Assembly (NCBI RefSeq): GCF_003182195.1 | Contig: NZ_QGTM01000021.1 | Span: forward strand, 1 to 59,562 | Origin: Halomonas sp. A11-A | GTDB lineage: Bacteria > Pseudomonadota > Gammaproteobacteria > Pseudomonadales > Halomonadaceae | Length of the DNA stretch: 59,562 nucleotides | Direction of reading: 5' to 3' | Shown: piece by piece, positions 43,100 through 50,641 of the stretch | How positions within the stretch are numbered: the stretch's first letter is position 1 | How the letters are laid out: each line of letters opens with the position of its first letter | Position numbers and translations under genes: made by a program | The notes under the pieces: generated by a model | What the model saw: the letters and a program-made list of their open reading frames with translations, nothing else | Database searches by the model: none | What the model was told of the DNA's origin: nothing

Positions 43100-43867
43100 T
43101 CAGCTGTCAAAGTTGAACACAAACTCGTCGTCGCCTTCCCCGAACAGCTCGTCCAGGTTGTCGGGGGCAGCTTGGCTGGCGGGATTGAGCCGCGCCAGGC
43201 GAGCCAGCAGGTGGGTCTGGGGAATCGAGAGGTTGAGCGCGTAGGCGATGGGCAGCGCCTGGGCTTTCCGCAGGGCCAGGAACGCCTCGTCGTCGAGCTG
43301 GCTCAGCGCCCGCTCGTCGATCATGTGCAGGCCGTCGATGGCAAGGCCCAGCTGGCTCGTCAGCGCTTCGGGCCAGGGGGTGATGACCTTGGCGCGGGCC
43401 AAGGCTTGCAGGGCCTTGTGGGTGGCCTGGTGCTTGCGGTGGTGGGTCTTGAGCGCCTCGACGCGGGTGGCCACGGCCTCACGCATCTGGCCGGCGTCAT
43501 CGAAGAAGGGCTCGCCGGCGCCGTGGGGGTCCTCGAGGCCGCTGTCGCGGTCGAAGGTGACGATGCCCTTCTCCCCCACCGCGACCACGGCAAAGGGCCA
43601 GGTGGCAAGCCAGGCGGGCCGGTAGTTGCCCAGCCACTTGCCGTCCTTGAGGAACAGGTTGTGGCCGGTCTCGAGGCCGCAGACACCCACCAGGCGCCAT
43701 TCGCGGCCCTCCTTGACCAGCGCCAAGGGCATGCTGGCGGCGGCCTTGGCCAACTCCCCGGCATGCAGGGGCAGCAGCGCCTGGTGGGTGGCAAAGGCGA
43801 GATCGACGGGCGGGTGCCAGGTCTTGCCCTGGCACTCCTTGGGGCTGAGGACGAGGGGTGTGGTCAT
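43100..43867 (-). CDS. SapC family protein
   Basis: 255 residues from an ATG with CAGGAG five bases upstream. The N-terminal PLVLSPKECQGKTWHPPVDLAFATHQALLPLHAGELAKAA is the SapC pattern, with LVGVCGLETGHNLFL and WPFAVVAVGEKGIVTFDRDSG following. SapC-type proteins were named from the S-layer locus of Campylobacter fetus; their biochemical action is unclear. It lies immediately downstream of a large acidic secreted-like protein with a terminator between, which suggests a surface-layer function for the pair. Confidence 0.85.
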   Translation of the reverse strand: MTTPLVLSPKECQGKTWHPPVDLAFATHQALLPLHAGELAKAAASMPLALVKEGREWRLVGVCGLETGHNLFLKDGKWLGNYRPAWLATWPFAVVAVGEKGIVTFDRDSGLEDPHGAGEPFFDDAGQMREAVATRVEALKTHHRKHQATHKALQALARAKVITPWPEALTSQLGLAIDGLHMIDERALSQLDDEAFLALRKAQALPIAYALNLSIPQTHLLARLARLNPASQAAPDNLDELFGEGDDEFVFNFDS

Positions 43868-43960
43868 GGGGTCTCCTGAAAATGGTCGAAATGGTGGACA
43901 AGCATTGAGGAAATGTCGCACGGACCAGAACAGCATTTTCGCAGCACTCGGTGGATATGA

Positions 43961-43990
43961 AAAACCCCCAGCCTTGTGGGCCGGGGGTTC
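43961..43990 (-). terminator. Rho-independent terminator after the S-layer-like gene
   Basis: On the minus strand GAACCCCCGGCC, loop CACAA, GGCTGGGGGTT, then TTTTT. The strong GC stem and U-run are well placed after the acidic protein gene and before sapC. Confidence 0.8.
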
Positions 43991-44045
43991 ATGGCTCAAG
44001 CAGAGGGCCTTGCGACCCTCTCGGTCAAGCGAGGTTCAGAGAACC

Positions 44046-45461
44046 TTAGGCGATGGAGATAAAGCCGTTCTCCAGAACCAGATCGTCTGCATTCACGCCA
44101 GTCAGCGTGATGGTGGTGATCTCGTCCAGGTTACGGTCGCCACCGGCAGCCGCCTCGGCTTCGATGAACAGGATGGTGTTATTACCGTCCTGCTGCACGA
44201 AGATCTCGCGGACGTCGTTGGAGCCCAGACGCTCGGCAGACAGGTCAGCCTCGTCTTCCAGGCGAGTCAGCTGTGCGAATGCATCGCCGACGTACAGGAC
44301 GTCGGAGCCTTCGTCGCTGAAGTTGGTGATTTCGAGGCCAGTAGCCTCGGTGTCCTCGACATAAAGGAAGACATCATCTTCGATGGTGCCGTCGACAGAG
44401 TCGTCAACCACGGTGACGAAGAAGCCAGCGTCTTCCAGTGCGTCCAGCGCATCATCGATATCGTCTTCCAGGGCCTCGAGCTGCTCGCTCAGGGACTTGG
44501 CTTCCAGATACGCTTCAACGACCACTTGGAAAGCGCTCAGCTCAAGGCGAGCGTCGATCAGAGTCTGGGAGATGGAACCAGCGGTGAGCGGACCTGCCTC
44601 AAGATCGATAGTCGGATCTTCAGCCTTGCCATCACCATCGACACCCCAAACGCCGCCAGGGCCACTGGTATCCTGCGTGTAGTAATCAGCAGCCACCAGG
44701 TCATCGATGGAGCCATCGTAACCATCCACCTCAGACTCGGCCTCCAGCTGAACCACGCGCAGCAGGGCAGTCTCGAAGTTGGTCAGAGCGGTATCGGCAG
44801 ACACCAGGCCACTGTAGAGAGCCTGACCTGCGGCCAGCAGCGCATCGATGCCAGCAAGACCCTTGCCTGTCTCGCCTACGACAACCTTGCCATCCTTGAC
44901 TTCGAGATAAACCTCAGCAGTAGTGGTCGCATCACGCACAGCAAAGGTGCCACGCTCGCCAGCAGTGCCGTACACAATCTCGAGGTCACCAACGGTCAGA
45001 TCAGCTGTTGCCACTTCAAACTTGGCGATTTCCGCGTTCAGAGCGACATCGAGCTTGGTGGCTGCTTCGGCAGAAGCTTCCAGCTGCGACTTACGATTCA
45101 GCAGGGTGTCGATACGGCCATTCAGACCACGGACGTCGTTGACGTCTTCCTGCGCATCAGCAACAGCTTCTTCGAGGTCTTCGGTGATCTGTTCGATCTT
45201 GGCGGCTACGACACGGTCGGAATCACCAGCAAGAACCGTGGTAGTGGTACCAACTGCGGTGAAACCGTTCAGATCACCGCGAGCATCGGTCAGATAATCA
45301 GCAATAGCCGCTTCGATCTCTTCGTTGGTCGGATCTTCCGCGTCGACTGCATCTTCTGCCAGAATCGCGGCAATTGCCTCGATGGCAGCAGCGTCGGTCA
45401 GGAAGTCGTCCTTGGCCTCAACAGTAGCCAGGTAGGCTTCCAGCAGTTCAGTGAGAGCCAA
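44046..45461 (-). CDS. Acidic, probably type I-secreted S-layer-like protein
   Basis: 471 residues, very rich in Asp, Glu and Ala and without Cys. There is no Sec signal. The start appears to be TTG (MALTELLEAY), since an in-frame stop lies six codons upstream and no ATG is available. The N-terminal half is helical (EQITEDLEEAVADAQEDV). The C-terminal ~120 residues (DGTIEDDVFLYVED, ITNFSDEGSDVLYVGDAFAQL, FVQQDGNNTILFIE, ITTITLTGVNADDLVL) match the beta-rich secretion domain of RTX-type S-layer proteins. Next to sapC and ending at a strong terminator, it is probably an abundant surface protein. Confidence 0.65.
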   Translation of the reverse strand: MALTELLEAYLATVEAKDDFLTDAAAIEAIAAILAEDAVDAEDPTNEEIEAAIADYLTDARGDLNGFTAVGTTTTVLAGDSDRVVAAKIEQITEDLEEAVADAQEDVNDVRGLNGRIDTLLNRKSQLEASAEAATKLDVALNAEIAKFEVATADLTVGDLEIVYGTAGERGTFAVRDATTTAEVYLEVKDGKVVVGETGKGLAGIDALLAAGQALYSGLVSADTALTNFETALLRVVQLEAESEVDGYDGSIDDLVAADYYTQDTSGPGGVWGVDGDGKAEDPTIDLEAGPLTAGSISQTLIDARLELSAFQVVVEAYLEAKSLSEQLEALEDDIDDALDALEDAGFFVTVVDDSVDGTIEDDVFLYVEDTEATGLEITNFSDEGSDVLYVGDAFAQLTRLEDEADLSAERLGSNDVREIFVQQDGNNTILFIEAEAAAGGDRNLDEITTITLTGVNADDLVLENGFISIA

Positions 45462-45465
45462 GGTG

Positions 45466-45482
45466 AGTCATTTTGAATCATG
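45466..45482. repeat. 17-bp repeat, copy 1
   Basis: AGTCATTTTGAATCATG, immediately upstream of the S-layer-like start codon (minus strand). Copy 2 at 46223-46239 differs by one base and lies upstream of the XRE-type gene. Candidate operator of that regulator, or a recombination-generated direct repeat. Confidence 0.6.
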
Positions 45483-45509
45483 CAATGTAATCAGTCACTT
45501 AGCCCTCGC

Positions 45510-46205
45510 CTATTCGCTCTCCGGGCCCTTTCCTCCCTTTGTCCTCCCGGGGCGTTTCTTGGCCGCTGAACGCCGCATCCGCTCCATCGTGTCTTCCCCA
45601 ATAATATCAGCTAGTTGCGGTGCCTCGGGCAGATCCTCCACCGTCCCCCGATCGTCCCCCTCTTTCGCCGTGGGAGGCGCGGATTCGCCAGGCGACAGGG
45701 CGCGAGCCTGCACGGCATGTACCTCGCGCTGGGCCTGTTGCCAAGCGGGATCGGCGGCTGAGGGAAACGGCTTGTCCCGGTAGCGATCCATGGTTTGCGA
45801 GCGCTGAGTGGCGGTGAGCGCCAGCAGACGATCGAAGTCGGACGGGGTGTGGGCCTCGGGCCGTTCGAACAGGCTGAGCTGCTCGGGCAGGTCGGTGCCC
45901 TCGGTGAGGGTCTCCACGCTGAGCGCCATGGCGGTGAGGCTGTAGCTCACCTGGGCGCCCTGCTCGGGATCGACGGTGATGGTCACCCCGAGGTCGCGAA
46001 AGACGTCCAGCAGTTGATCCAGGGTCTCCTGCCGGGCCCGTTCGATGCCACGCAGGGATTCGATGCGGTCCAGGGTAGGACGCGAGATACGTGAGAGCTT
46101 GGCGAGATCGCTCTGGCTGAGGCGAAAGAAGGTGCGCAGGGATTTGACCAGGATGGCGATCTGGTAGGCCACCTTGAGGCTAGGTGATGCTGGGTGCGGG
46201 TTCAT
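45510..46205 (-). CDS. XRE-type HTH transcriptional regulator
   Basis: 231 residues. The HTH lies at about residues 25-60 (LRTFFRLSQSDLAKLSRISRPTLDRIESL), an acidic middle follows, and a basic C-terminal tail (RRSAAKKRPGRTKGGKG). It lies 48 bases upstream of the S-layer-like gene on the same strand and divergent from the integrase gene, so it may control either. The shared 17-bp motif in front of itself and of the S-layer-like gene is its most likely site. Confidence 0.7.
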   Translation of the reverse strand: MNPHPASPSLKVAYQIAILVKSLRTFFRLSQSDLAKLSRISRPTLDRIESLRGIERARQETLDQLLDVFRDLGVTITVDPEQGAQVSYSLTAMALSVETLTEGTDLPEQLSLFERPEAHTPSDFDRLLALTATQRSQTMDRYRDKPFPSAADPAWQQAQREVHAVQARALSPGESAPPTAKEGDDRGTVEDLPEAPQLADIIGEDTMERMRRSAAKKRPGRTKGGKGPESE

Positions 46206-46222
46206 GGCATTGCACTCTTAGT

Positions 46223-46239
46223 AGTCATTTTGAATCTTG
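46223..46239. repeat. 17-bp repeat, copy 2
   Basis: AGTCATTTTGAATCTTG in the divergent gap between the XRE-type gene and the integrase gene. The same gap holds an AT-rich GCTATATTGACC segment able to serve as a -10 region. Confidence 0.6.
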
Positions 46240-46289
46240 TTCTGCTATATTGACCCTATTGGTTCATTGGGCTCATAGGAGATAGCATA

Positions 46290-47510
46290 GTGGCCACCCT
46301 CTCGCTCACGCAATCGTTGGTCGACAAGCAGACCTGCCCCAAGGGCAAGCGCAAGCTCAACGTGATGGACCGCCAGGTGACCGGCCTGCTGCTGGAGCTG
46401 CGCGAATCCGGCGGGCGCACCTGGTATGTGCGCTACACCGACGACCGCGGCAAGCGCTTCCAGCATAAGCTCGGCGATGCCCAGGTATTGAAGCTGTCCC
46501 AGGCGCGCCAGCTGGCCCAGGAGATCAAGGCCCAGGTGCTGATGGGCGAGAGCCCCACCGAGCAGCGCAAGCTCGCTCGCCAGGTGCCGACGCTTTCCGC
46601 CTTCGTCGCCGAGCGCTACCTGCCCTATGTGAAGGTCCACAAGCGTTCATGGATCACCGACGAGATCCTGCTGCGCTGCCATGTGCTGCCCGAGGTGGGC
46701 CATAAGCCGCTGGACCGGATCACCAAGGCGGAGCTGATCGCGCTGTTCCACGCCCACCGCCAGACCCACAAGCCGGCCAGCACCAACCGGGTGATGCACC
46801 TGCTGCGCTACGTCTACAACCTGGCGCTGGAGTGGGAGATCCCGGGGCTGAAGGAGAACCCCACCAAGGGCATTCGCCAGTTCCAGGAGAACAACAAGCG
46901 CGAGCGCTACCTGACGCCGGAGGAGGCCAAGCGGCTGTTCCAGGCCATCGAGGCCTCCCCCAACTCGCTGCTAACGCCGATCGTGGGGCTGCTGCTGTTG
47001 ACCGGCGCGCGGCGCGGCGAGGTATTGAAGGCGCGCTGGGACGATATCCACTGGGAGCAGCGGCGCTGGCGGATTCCGCTGCCCAAGGCCGGCGAGGCGC
47101 GCCACGTGCCGCTCTCCGACCAGGCGCTGGCGATCCTGTCCGCGCGGCGCGAGGTGGTCCCCGAGGACGTGGAATGGGTGTTCGCCAATCCACAGACCGG
47201 CAAGCCCTTCACCAACGTGACGTACAGCTGGAACAGCGCGCGGGAGAAGGCGGGCCTGGCGGACGTTCGCCTGCACGACCTGCGGCATAGCTTCGCCAGT
47301 TTCCTGATCAACAGCGGCCGCTCGCTCTACGAGGTGCAGCGCCTGCTGGGGCACAACCATGTGCGCACCACCCAGCGCTACGCCCACCTCTCCCAGGAGA
47401 CGCTGCTGAGCGCGGCCAACGGGGTGGGCTCGATGCTCAGCGCCTCATTGGCCGGCCCGGTCAATCTACCGGCACCACCGGTCGAGGTGACGCAGAGCAT
47501 GGTGGGATGA
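46290..47510 (+). CDS. Tyrosine recombinase / site-specific integrase
   Basis: 406 residues from a GTG (MATLSLTQSL). An N-terminal arm-binding domain (DRQVTGLLLELRESGGRTWYVRY) and a SAM-like core-binding domain (about 105-195) precede the catalytic domain. That domain has Arg in LTGARRGEVLKARW, HxxR in LHDLRHSFASFL, His in GHNHVRTTQRYAH and the nucleophilic Tyr in that segment. It belongs to the phage/genomic-island P4-type group. It should integrate and excise the element to its right. No tRNA gene is adjacent, so the attachment site is not obvious. Confidence 0.93.
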   Translation: MATLSLTQSLVDKQTCPKGKRKLNVMDRQVTGLLLELRESGGRTWYVRYTDDRGKRFQHKLGDAQVLKLSQARQLAQEIKAQVLMGESPTEQRKLARQVPTLSAFVAERYLPYVKVHKRSWITDEILLRCHVLPEVGHKPLDRITKAELIALFHAHRQTHKPASTNRVMHLLRYVYNLALEWEIPGLKENPTKGIRQFQENNKRERYLTPEEAKRLFQAIEASPNSLLTPIVGLLLLTGARRGEVLKARWDDIHWEQRRWRIPLPKAGEARHVPLSDQALAILSARREVVPEDVEWVFANPQTGKPFTNVTYSWNSAREKAGLADVRLHDLRHSFASFLINSGRSLYEVQRLLGHNHVRTTQRYAHLSQETLLSAANGVGSMLSASLAGPVNLPAPPVEVTQSMVG

Positions 47511-47554
47511 GCGATAGCCGGGGACCGTATGGGCTCCCGGCATTTGCCCGCGCC

Positions 47555-47584
47555 AGGCCGCTCCAAACGGGGCGGCCTTCTTGC
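47555..47584 (+). terminator. Rho-independent terminator after integrase
   Basis: AGGCCGCTCCAAACGGGGCGGCCTT forms a GGCCGC/GCGGCC stem followed by TTCTT. The identical 25 bases recur at 48242, downstream of the antitoxin gene, so the two copies bracket the HigBA remnant. Confidence 0.75.
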
Positions 47585-47606
47585 TGGCAGCGAGTGTGAA
47601 CCAAAG

Positions 47607-47635
47607 TTGACACCATCCGGACTGTTAACTAGAGT
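47607..47635 (+). promoter_or_regulatory. Sigma-70 promoter of the HigBA remnant
   Basis: A perfect -35 TTGACA, 17-base spacer and -10 TAGAGT, ending seven bases before the toxin ATG, so the transcript has almost no leader. Confidence 0.7.
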
Positions 47636-47641
47636 GGACAG

Positions 47642-47898
47642 ATGATCGAACTCATAAAAACCGATGTCTTCGATCGGTGGCTGCGCGGTCTGCGGGACAC
47701 CCGGGCGACGCGAAGCCGGTCGGGGAAGGCGTCTCCGAGTTGCGCGTCCCCTATGGCCCCGGCTACCGCATCTACTACATCAACCGCGGGCCGGTGATCG
47801 TGGTGTTGCTCTGCGGCGGCGACAAAGCCAGCCAGCCCCGCGACATCGACCAGGCCAAGACCATTGCCGCGCAATGGAAGGAGTCATCCCATGACTGA
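47642..47898 (+). pseudogene. HigB-type toxin, frameshifted by internal deletion
   Basis: The start codes MIELIKTDVFDRWLRGLRDTRA, then the frame is lost. Sequence resumes in a different frame at GDAKPVGEGVSELRVPYGPGYRIYY and runs to the normal end (IAAQWKESSHD). Compared with the intact paralogue at 39358, roughly 15 codons (RAKALIAARVFRLANGLP region) are missing with a frame change. Toxin activity should be lost while the downstream antitoxin stays intact. Confidence 0.8.
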
Positions 47899-48205
47899 GC
47901 AAGCCGTCACCTTCAGCCACTACGACGCCGCAGACTACCTGCAGAGTGAGGAGGACATTGCCGCCTACCTCGAGGCGGTGATGGAAGAGAACGATCCCGC
48001 GCTGCTCGCCGCCGCGCTGGGAGACGTCGCCCGCGCACGCAACATGAGCCAGCTCGCCAAGGAGGTGGGCATGAGCCGCGAGGGGCTCTACAAGGCGCTG
48101 TCCGGCGAGGGCAATCCGGCGTTCTCCACGATCAGCAAGGTGGCCAACGCCCTGGGACTGCGCCTGACGATTGAACCCCTCTCGCGGCCTGACGCCCACG
48201 GCTGA
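47891..48205 (+). CDS. HigA-type antitoxin (addiction module antidote, HTH)
   Basis: 104 residues. SHYDAADYLQSEEDIAAYLEAVMEE and a Cro-type HTH (SQLAKEVGMSREGLYKAL, NPAFSTISKVANALGLRL). ATG overlaps the end of the toxin remnant. With its own toxin dead it may still repress this promoter or neutralise related toxins such as the one at 39358. Confidence 0.88.
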   Translation: MTEQAVTFSHYDAADYLQSEEDIAAYLEAVMEENDPALLAAALGDVARARNMSQLAKEVGMSREGLYKALSGEGNPAFSTISKVANALGLRLTIEPLSRPDAHG

Positions 48206-48240
48206 GCGGTGGCGCTCGCCATACCGCAGCCCCGACTGAC

Positions 48241-48270
48241 AAGGCCGCTCCAAACGGGGCGGCCTTTGTT
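48241..48270 (+). terminator. Rho-independent terminator after antitoxin
   Basis: A second copy of the 25-base GGCCGC/GCGGCC hairpin, followed by TTTGTTT. Confidence 0.75.
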
Positions 48271-48361
48271 TGGGTAGCCCCCTGTCGCCACGCTCAACCA
48301 TGAGCGCCACGCCACTCAGAAATGAGTGACCGCCCACCCGACAACGAGCCAGCGCTGCCCA

Positions 48362-48405
48362 TCACGTCGTGACAACAGACTGGGACCTTCCCCATCACGT
48401 CGTGA
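48362..48405 (+). promoter_or_regulatory. Two identical operator palindromes before the RHH gene
   Basis: TCACGTCGTGA occurs at 48362-48372 and 48395-48405, 33 bases centre to centre (about three helical turns), each preceded by CCCA. The second ends 10 bases before the ATG of a ribbon-helix-helix protein. Typical of cooperative autorepression. Confidence 0.7.
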
Positions 48406-48415
48406 GATTGCCCCC

Positions 48416-48640
48416 ATGGCCGCCAGCCACCAGCAGCGCTATCGCCAGCGCCGACGGGCGCAAGGATACAAGGAAGTGACCGTGAGCCTGGATGCGGGCA
48501 GCGACGAGAGGCTACGCCGGCTGAGCCAGACCCACGGCAAGACGCGACAGGAGGTAGTGAAGCTGGCGCTGCTGGCCGCGGAGCGCCTGCTGGACGGCGA
48601 GTTGATCGCCAAGGGAGGGGCGTGGCGGATCGAGCCATGA
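48416..48640 (+). CDS. Ribbon-helix-helix DNA-binding protein
   Basis: 74 residues with a basic N-terminus (HQQRYRQRRRAQGYK). A ribbon strand (EVTVSLDAGS) and two helices (DERLRRLSQTHGK, TRQEVVKLALLAAERLL) make a small RHH repressor of the CopG/Arc type. Two palindromes directly upstream suggest autoregulation. No partner toxin follows; the next gene is a leftward Rpn fragment. It may serve as a copy-control or island regulator. Confidence 0.7.
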   Translation: MAASHQQRYRQRRRAQGYKEVTVSLDAGSDERLRRLSQTHGKTRQEVVKLALLAAERLLDGELIAKGGAWRIEP

Positions 48641-48652
48641 TCCGCCAGGGGG

Positions 48653-49081
48653 TCAGTGCTTGAACAGCTCCTCGAGAGAGTTGGCCGTCAGCATCTGCGT
48701 GCCCCACTCGCCGAGCTGCTCATCGGTGGCTGACGCGAGCTTCTCGTCTACCCACGAGGGCAGATCTCCGAATTTGAAGGCCAACTGCATGCGCAGCAGC
48801 CCAGCGAAACCCTCTAGACGACCTTCCTGGCGGCCTTCGAGCCGCTCCTTCTTGACCAGGTTCTCTAGGTTCTCTGCCAACATAGCTTTGTCCTCCACCA
48901 GGCTATTGAGCCGGTCCAGGTTGATCCCGGCCCCCAGCCGATGCAAATGGCGCTTGAGCCAGCGGGTGATGATCCGGTCGATGCGCTCCTTGTGGGGGTC
49001 GGCCTGGATGATCGCCACGATGCGGTCCACGGCGCGCTGTAGGGCCTCCCAGCTCTCACCGGCGTTCTCGACGCTGAACAC
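48653..49081 (-). pseudogene. Rpn-family nuclease, C-terminal fragment
   Basis: About 140 codons of the C-terminal half of an Rpn/PD-(D/E)XK transposase-like protein: helical FKFGDLPSWVDEKLASATDEQLGEWGTQ and the repeated ERLEGRQEGRLEG segment, ending SLEELFKH. The nuclease N-terminus is absent and the sequence upstream has stops in this frame. Another Rpn C-terminus and an intact gene lie within 2 kb. Confidence 0.7.
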
Positions 49082-49159
49082 CCCACTCAGCGGGGTCTGG
49101 CGATCGCTAGGGGTGTGGCGGGTCGAGCCGTGACGGTAACTAAGTGAGGGGATGCGTCC

Positions 49160-49588
49160 TCAGGCACTCAAACCATGCCGGTGCCCGGTCGCGTCGGCGT
49201 AGGTACGGGTCTGCATGGGAAGCAACGCTTTGCGCAGTGGCGCGGTGGCATCGTTCAGGCCCCATCGCTTGCTGGGGGAATATCGCCCTTGGGTGGGTAT
49301 TCCGTCGCCTCCCAGCAGTTGTCGATGGAAATGCCGGGTGAGCTGTTGCAGGTGTCGTGCGGTATCTCGGCGGCATACCGGGTACTGGCTTAGCAGCTCG
49401 AGTACACAGAGCGCCCGCTGGAACTCCTCACGAGACATCACGTCGCGCAGCCTATCCATCTCCGCCTGCGTCGGCCGATAGCCCCGGTACCAGACGACTT
49501 CGGCCAGCTGCTTCACATCCTCGACGGCAAGCTCTAGAGGGCGTGAGCCGACCCGATACAGCCGTTTGCGTGTGAAGGAAACCGTCAT
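49160..49588 (-). CDS. Unknown protein, satellite-associated
   Basis: 142 residues starting MTVSFTRKRLYRVGSRPLEL. Basic and mostly helical, with VWYRGYRPTQAEMDRLRDVMSREEFQRALCVLELLSQ in the middle and a low-complexity C-terminal third that may be out of its ancestral frame. No motif recognised. It lies between two Rpn-type segments on the same strand. Confidence 0.45.
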   Translation of the reverse strand: MTVSFTRKRLYRVGSRPLELAVEDVKQLAEVVWYRGYRPTQAEMDRLRDVMSREEFQRALCVLELLSQYPVCRRDTARHLQQLTRHFHRQLLGGDGIPTQGRYSPSKRWGLNDATAPLRKALLPMQTRTYADATGHRHGLSA

Positions 49589-49611
49589 ACCTCCCTCAGT
49601 GACGCGCCGCG

Positions 49612-49640
49612 TCAGTGCTTGAACAGCTCGTCGAGGAATG
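49612..49640 (-). other. Displaced C-terminal tail of the Rpn-family gene
   Basis: Codes FLDELFKH-stop in the +1 frame relative to the end of the adjacent Rpn gene; the ILDDSFLDELFKH ending matches the SLEELFKH end of the other copy. Suggests a one-base frameshift shortened the neighbouring protein. Confidence 0.5.
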
Positions 49641-49645
49641 AGTCA

Positions 49646-50488
49646 TCAAGAATCCCTACGTAGAATTTCTGCGCGGAGATGGGCTACCTCATCCTCAGAG
49701 AGCTGGGCGATATCGGCAATAGACGCATCATCCATTTCCGTTTTGAGGATCATGGCCCGTGCGACTTCTTCACGCCCTTCCCGCCGGGCATCATTGAGCA
49801 GTGACACCTCATCGCGTAGCGCCCGCTCCCGCACAAACGCCAGGCGCTGTGCCTCTTCGTCAGCGCTGAGCTGCCGGATACGGCTCATGGCCTGCTTGAC
49901 GGGCTCATGGGCAACATTTGCCATGGTCAATTCCTCCTGCCAGTGCTCGAAGAAGGTCACCCAGGCGGCCATCGGGCCGGGGGCAAGGTTTAGGCGGTCG
50001 GCCTTTCCCAATTCGATCAGGTTCATCTGCAAGATGTTCCCCAGCGTCACGTCAGGCTGGGATTCGTCGCGCATTTCAAACCGCCACACAGCCTGCCGCT
50101 TCTGGGCCTCGGTGGCCGTGAACAGATCGAAGTCCAGCAGGTGGATCCCGACGGATGCCTTGAGGTGCTGGTAATCCTCGCCAGCGTCCAGCTGCAGGCC
50201 GAGGGTCCGCGCCAGGTAAAACAGACCACGCTTATGCCAGGCGCCGTAACGACGAACCTGGATCTCCACATTATAGCAGTGGCCATCGGCATCACGGGCC
50301 AACACGTCGAGAACGATGTACTTGCCGGTGAGCTCGCTGGGCTCGATGTTGGGATTGAGCACTTCGACTGCCGTGATATCGGGTAGATCCGGCCGTAGGT
50401 CATTGATCAGCGCCACCAGCAGATCCGGCGCTTCGGAAAACAGCCGCTTGAAGACGTAGTCGTTCTTGGGGTCGAGTAGGTTGGCCAT
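49646..50488 (-). CDS. Rpn family recombination-promoting nuclease/putative transposase
   Basis: 280 residues from an ATG giving MANLLDPKNDYVFKRLFSE, the family's usual start. PD-(D/E)XK signature: LTGKYIVLDVLARDADGHCYNVEIQVRR (D...ExQ type), then the Rpn block KRGLFYLARTLGLQLDAGEDYQHL. The C-terminal helical part has ARREGREEVARAMIL. Rpn proteins raise RecA-independent recombination and some act in phage defence. The last residues probably lost their normal ending through a frameshift. Confidence 0.85.
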   Translation of the reverse strand: MANLLDPKNDYVFKRLFSEAPDLLVALINDLRPDLPDITAVEVLNPNIEPSELTGKYIVLDVLARDADGHCYNVEIQVRRYGAWHKRGLFYLARTLGLQLDAGEDYQHLKASVGIHLLDFDLFTATEAQKRQAVWRFEMRDESQPDVTLGNILQMNLIELGKADRLNLAPGPMAAWVTFFEHWQEELTMANVAHEPVKQAMSRIRQLSADEEAQRLAFVRERALRDEVSLLNDARREGREEVARAMILKTEMDDASIADIAQLSEDEVAHLRAEILRRDS

Positions 50489-50641
50489 GAAGTGCCCTTG
50501 CCAGATGATCTGCCAGTAGCTTACCACGCCCCTGCCTTTCTGAGTCAGCCAAGACATTAGCAGCCAGGCTAACCCCCTGATTCCATGGCGATGCTGGCCG
50601 TCTCGGGCTAGTCTGGTGCTTTCCGCTTTCGAGGCCATGCC

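Noticed and set aside
46205..46290. tRNA gene or tRNA-derived attachment site next to the integrase
   Set aside because: No cloverleaf or tRNA 3' end could be found in the gap or flanks.
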